Below, one piece after another: positions 61,449 to 64,000 of a stretch of 64,000 bases of DNA. Positions within the stretch are counted from its first letter, which is position 1, and every line of letters starts with the position of its first letter. The notes under the pieces are model-generated. The model worked only from the letters and a program-made list of their open reading frames with translations. It did no database searches and was not told the DNA's origin. The DNA is from Streptomyces violaceusniger (GTDB lineage Bacteria > Actinomycetota > Actinomycetes > Streptomycetales > Streptomycetaceae): assembly GCA_005405945.1 (NCBI GenBank), contig BJHW01000001.1, positions 8,680,001 through 8,744,000 of the forward strand, written 5' to 3'. The position numbers and the translations under genes are program-made.

Positions 61449-64000
61449 ATGGGTACCGGTACCGCGAGCGGGCTGGAGGCGGCACTGCGTGCGGAGGTGG
61501 ACGCCGAGGTCAGGTTTGACGCGGGCAGCCGGGGCGCGTACGCCACGGACGGCTCCAACTACCGCCAGGTGCCCATCGGCGTCGTCCTCCCGCGTGACGT
61601 GGAGGCCGGGGCGCGGGCGGTGGAGGTGTGCGCCCGCTTCGGCGCGCCCGTGCTGTCGCGGGGTGGCGGCACCAGCCTGGCCGGTCAGGCCACGAACACC
61701 GCCGTGGTGATCGACTGGAGCAAGTACTGCCACGCCCTGGTCTCGGTGGATCCGAAGGCGCGCACCTGTGTGGTGGAGCCGGGGCTGGTCCTGGACGAGC
61801 TCAACCGTCAACTCGCCGACCACCAGCTTCAGTTCGGGCCGAAGCCGTCCACGCACAGCCACTGCGCGCTGGGCGGCATGATCGGCAACAACTCGTGCGG
61901 CGCGTCGGCGCAGGCATACGGAAAGACCGTGGACAACGTGCGCCGCCTGGAGGTCATCACCTACGACGGCGTGCGCATGTGGGTGGGGCCGACGTCCAAG
62001 GCCGAGCGGGCGCGGATCGCGGCGGAGGGTGGCCGCCGGGCCGAGATCTACGACGGCCTGGACCGCATCGTCGGCGAGTACCTCGCGGACATCCGGCGCG
62101 GCTACCCGAAGATCCCGCGCCGGGTCTCCGGCTACAACCTGGACTCGCTGCTGCCGGAGAACGGCCTCGACGTGGCCCGGGCCCTGGTGGGCAGCGAGGG
62201 CACCCTGGTGACGGTGGTGCGCGCCGAAGTGGAACTGGTGCCCGTGCCCCCGTACCAGTCGCTGCTGGTGCTCGGCTACGACGACATCTGCGCCGCCGCC
62301 GACGATGTGCCCCGGCTCCTGGAGCACTGCACACCCGGGGAACTGGAGGCCCTCGACGGGCGGATGGCCGAGCTGATGCGCGAGGAGCGCGCCTATCTCG
62401 AATCCCTCAACTCCCTCCCCGAGGGCGACAGTTGGCTGCTGGTGCAGTTCAGCGGGGACACCCAGGAGGACGTCGACGAGCAGGCGTACGCGCTGCTGCG
62501 CGAGGTCGGGCGGGACGAGAAGGACGCCAGGGTGGCCTTCTCCGACGACCCCCGGCGCGAGCAGCGGATGCTCAGGGCCCGCGAGGCGGGCCTCGGGGTG
62601 ACCGCGCGCCCGCCGGACGACCGGGAGACCTGGGAGGGCTGGGAGGACTCCGCCGTCCCGCCCGAGCGCCTGGGGGACTATCTGCGCGATCTGAAGGAGC
62701 TGTTCGCGGAGTTCGGCTACGACCATCCGTCGCTGTACGGCCACTTCGGGCAGGGCTGTGTGCACACCCGCATCCCGTTCGGGATGAAGACCGCCGACGG
62801 CGTGGCCGGCTTCCGCCGCTTCGTGGAACGCGCCGCCGACCTGGTGGTCTCGTACGGCGGCTCGCTGTCCGGCGAGCACGGGGACGGCCAGGCGCGGGGC
62901 GAACTGCTCACCCGGATGTTCGGCGAGCGCCTGGTGACCGCGTTCGGCGAGATGAAGGCGCTGTTCGACCCGGAGAACCGGATGAACCCCGGCAAGGTCA
63001 CCGGCCCGGGCAAGGGCGCCGGCCCGGGCAGGGCCACCGGCCCGAATCCGGTCGACGGTCAGCTGCGCCTGGGCCCGGGGTGGCGGCCGGCCACCCCCGG
63101 CACACACTTCGGCTACCCCGACGACGAGCACTCCTTCTCCCGCGCGGTCATGCGCTGTGTCGGCATCGGCAACTGCCGCGGCCACCACGGCGCCGTGATG
63201 TGCCCGTCGTACCGGGCCACCAAGGAGGAGGAACACTCCACCCGCGGCCGGGCCCGGCTGCTGTTCGAGATGCTGGGCGGCCACGCGGACTCCGCCGTCA
63301 CCGACGGCTGGCGCTCGACCGAGGTCCGTGACGCCCTGGACCTGTGCCTGGCGTGCAAGGGCTGCAAGTCCGACTGCCCGACCGGTGTCGACATGGCGAC
63401 GCTCAAGGCCGAATTCCTCGCCCACCACTACGCGGGCCGCCCGCGCCCGGCGGCGCACTACTCCATGGGCTGGCTTCCGGTGTGGGCCCGGCTCTCCCGT
63501 ATCGCGCCCTCGCTGGTCAACACCGTGGCCCGGGCACCGGGTGTGTCCGGCCTCGGCAAGCGGCTGGCCGGTGTGGACGGCGCACGCCAGGCGTCCGCGT
63601 TCGCACGGCAGTCCTTCCTCCAGTGGTGGCGCGCCCGCGCCACCGAGGAACCGGACCCGGCGGATCCGCGGACCGTGGTGGTGTGGCCCGACACCTTCAG
63701 CACCTACTTCCACCCCTCGGTCGCCATCTCGGCCGTCCGGGTGCTGGAGGACGCCGGCTTCCGGGTCGCCGTACCGACCGAGCCCGTGTGCTGCGGCCTG
63801 ACCTGGATCTCCACCGGGCAACTGGCCATGGCGAAGCAGGTCCTGCGGCACACGCTGCGGGTGCTGCGGCCCTACCTCGAGGCGGGCACCCCGATCATCG
63901 GCCTCGAACCCTCCTGCACCGCGGTGTTCCGGGCCGACGCACCCGAACTGATGCCCGCCGACCAGGACGTGGCGCGGCTGGCCGGGCAGTTCCGCACCTT
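61449..64000 (+). CDS. Fused FAD-linked oxidase / Fe-S protein (GlcD-GlcF type), partial
   Basis: Starts ATG 61449 behind GGGGGAG and runs off the right edge. Residues 30-500: FAD-binding (VLSRGGGTSLAGQATNTAV, GGMIGNNSCGASAQAYGKT, LVGSEGTLVTVV, SGEHGDGQARGELL). Then CVGIGNC and CLACKGCKSDCP 4Fe-4S motifs and a CCG domain (PVCCGLTWISTGQL). The same chain thus holds the oxidase and electron-transfer parts that are separate GlcD and GlcF in other bacteria. Substrate could be lactate, glycolate or another 2-hydroxy acid. Confidence 0.92.
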   Translation, partial: MGTGTASGLEAALRAEVDAEVRFDAGSRGAYATDGSNYRQVPIGVVLPRDVEAGARAVEVCARFGAPVLSRGGGTSLAGQATNTAVVIDWSKYCHALVSVDPKARTCVVEPGLVLDELNRQLADHQLQFGPKPSTHSHCALGGMIGNNSCGASAQAYGKTVDNVRRLEVITYDGVRMWVGPTSKAERARIAAEGGRRAEIYDGLDRIVGEYLADIRRGYPKIPRRVSGYNLDSLLPENGLDVARALVGSEGTLVTVVRAEVELVPVPPYQSLLVLGYDDICAAADDVPRLLEHCTPGELEALDGRMAELMREERAYLESLNSLPEGDSWLLVQFSGDTQEDVDEQAYALLREVGRDEKDARVAFSDDPRREQRMLRAREAGLGVTARPPDDRETWEGWEDSAVPPERLGDYLRDLKELFAEFGYDHPSLYGHFGQGCVHTRIPFGMKTADGVAGFRRFVERAADLVVSYGGSLSGEHGDGQARGELLTRMFGERLVTAFGEMKALFDPENRMNPGKVTGPGKGAGPGRATGPNPVDGQLRLGPGWRPATPGTHFGYPDDEHSFSRAVMRCVGIGNCRGHHGAVMCPSYRATKEEEHSTRGRARLLFEMLGGHADSAVTDGWRSTEVRDALDLCLACKGCKSDCPTGVDMATLKAEFLAHHYAGRPRPAAHYSMGWLPVWARLSRIAPSLVNTVARAPGVSGLGKRLAGVDGARQASAFARQSFLQWWRARATEEPDPADPRTVVVWPDTFSTYFHPSVAISAVRVLEDAGFRVAVPTEPVCCGLTWISTGQLAMAKQVLRHTLRVLRPYLEAGTPIIGLEPSCTAVFRADAPELMPADQDVARLAGQFRT

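Overview
The window is high-GC actinobacterial DNA, almost certainly from a Streptomyces chromosome. The evidence is the strong third-position GC bias, GTG starts, GGAG-type ribosome binding sites, and many families that are typical of Streptomyces: DUF6153, DUF5134, DUF2637/Spd-like, ANTAR-GAF, KGG-repeat stress protein and F510_1955-type lipoprotein.

Layout. 1-3.2 kb is core: the end of sucC, sucD, an aldehyde dehydrogenase and tRNA-Leu(GAG). 3.2-16.3 kb is a decayed accessory island starting at the tRNA 3' end. It holds transposase scraps, an orphan barstar, an intact three-gene NUDIX regulator / nucleoside phosphorylase / membrane protein operon (5.27-9.15 kb), a two-repeat type I-E CRISPR remnant, a Spd-like fragment, an oxidoreductase/AraC pair, a PLP dehydratase and a serine-recombinase tail next to a partial copy of the tRNA 3' end. 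16.3-21.8 kb carries a DUF6153 protein, a cysteine-synthase-like enzyme, an MFS transporter and serA. 21.9-26.8 kb is an insertion-sequence zone around an SDR gene. 26.8-36.2 kb is an envelope/metal-type region: M23 peptidase, F510_1955 lipoprotein, DUF305, two DUF families, a BlaI/M56 pair, a class C serine hydrolase and a broken ccdA behind a CsoR-type operator. 36.5-42.5 kb is a minus-strand NRPS-independent siderophore operon (two IucA/IucC synthetases, a PLP decarboxylase, an MFS exporter). 43-46 kb is a PepSY lipoprotein with a two-component system. 46-64 kb is a stress and metabolism region: ANTAR regulator, Ppx/GppA, CDGSH protein, methyltransferases, CocE-like hydrolase, ATP-grasp enzyme, KGG protein, kinase-WD40 protein, MerR/hydrolase pair, TPP enzyme and fused FAD/Fe-S oxidase.

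How genes work together. The best candidate for an under-described system is the NUDIX-wHTH / phosphorylase / membrane-protein operon. Its genes are stop-start or ATGA coupled and preceded by a perfect 9-3-9 palindrome. The phosphorylase and the membrane protein share a short motif (STVGIMAGSV in one, SVVGIQGGVV in the other), as expected if the two are recruited to each other. The BlaI-type regulator has a recurring dyad in three nearby intergenic regions, which suggests a small regulon of envelope genes.

Data quality. Eight genes are split by eleven frameshifts. Every one is repaired by adding a single base to a run of four or five C (or G). This pattern points to homopolymer contraction in the assembly more than to real gene loss, so these genes are described here as repaired genes but typed as pseudogenes.
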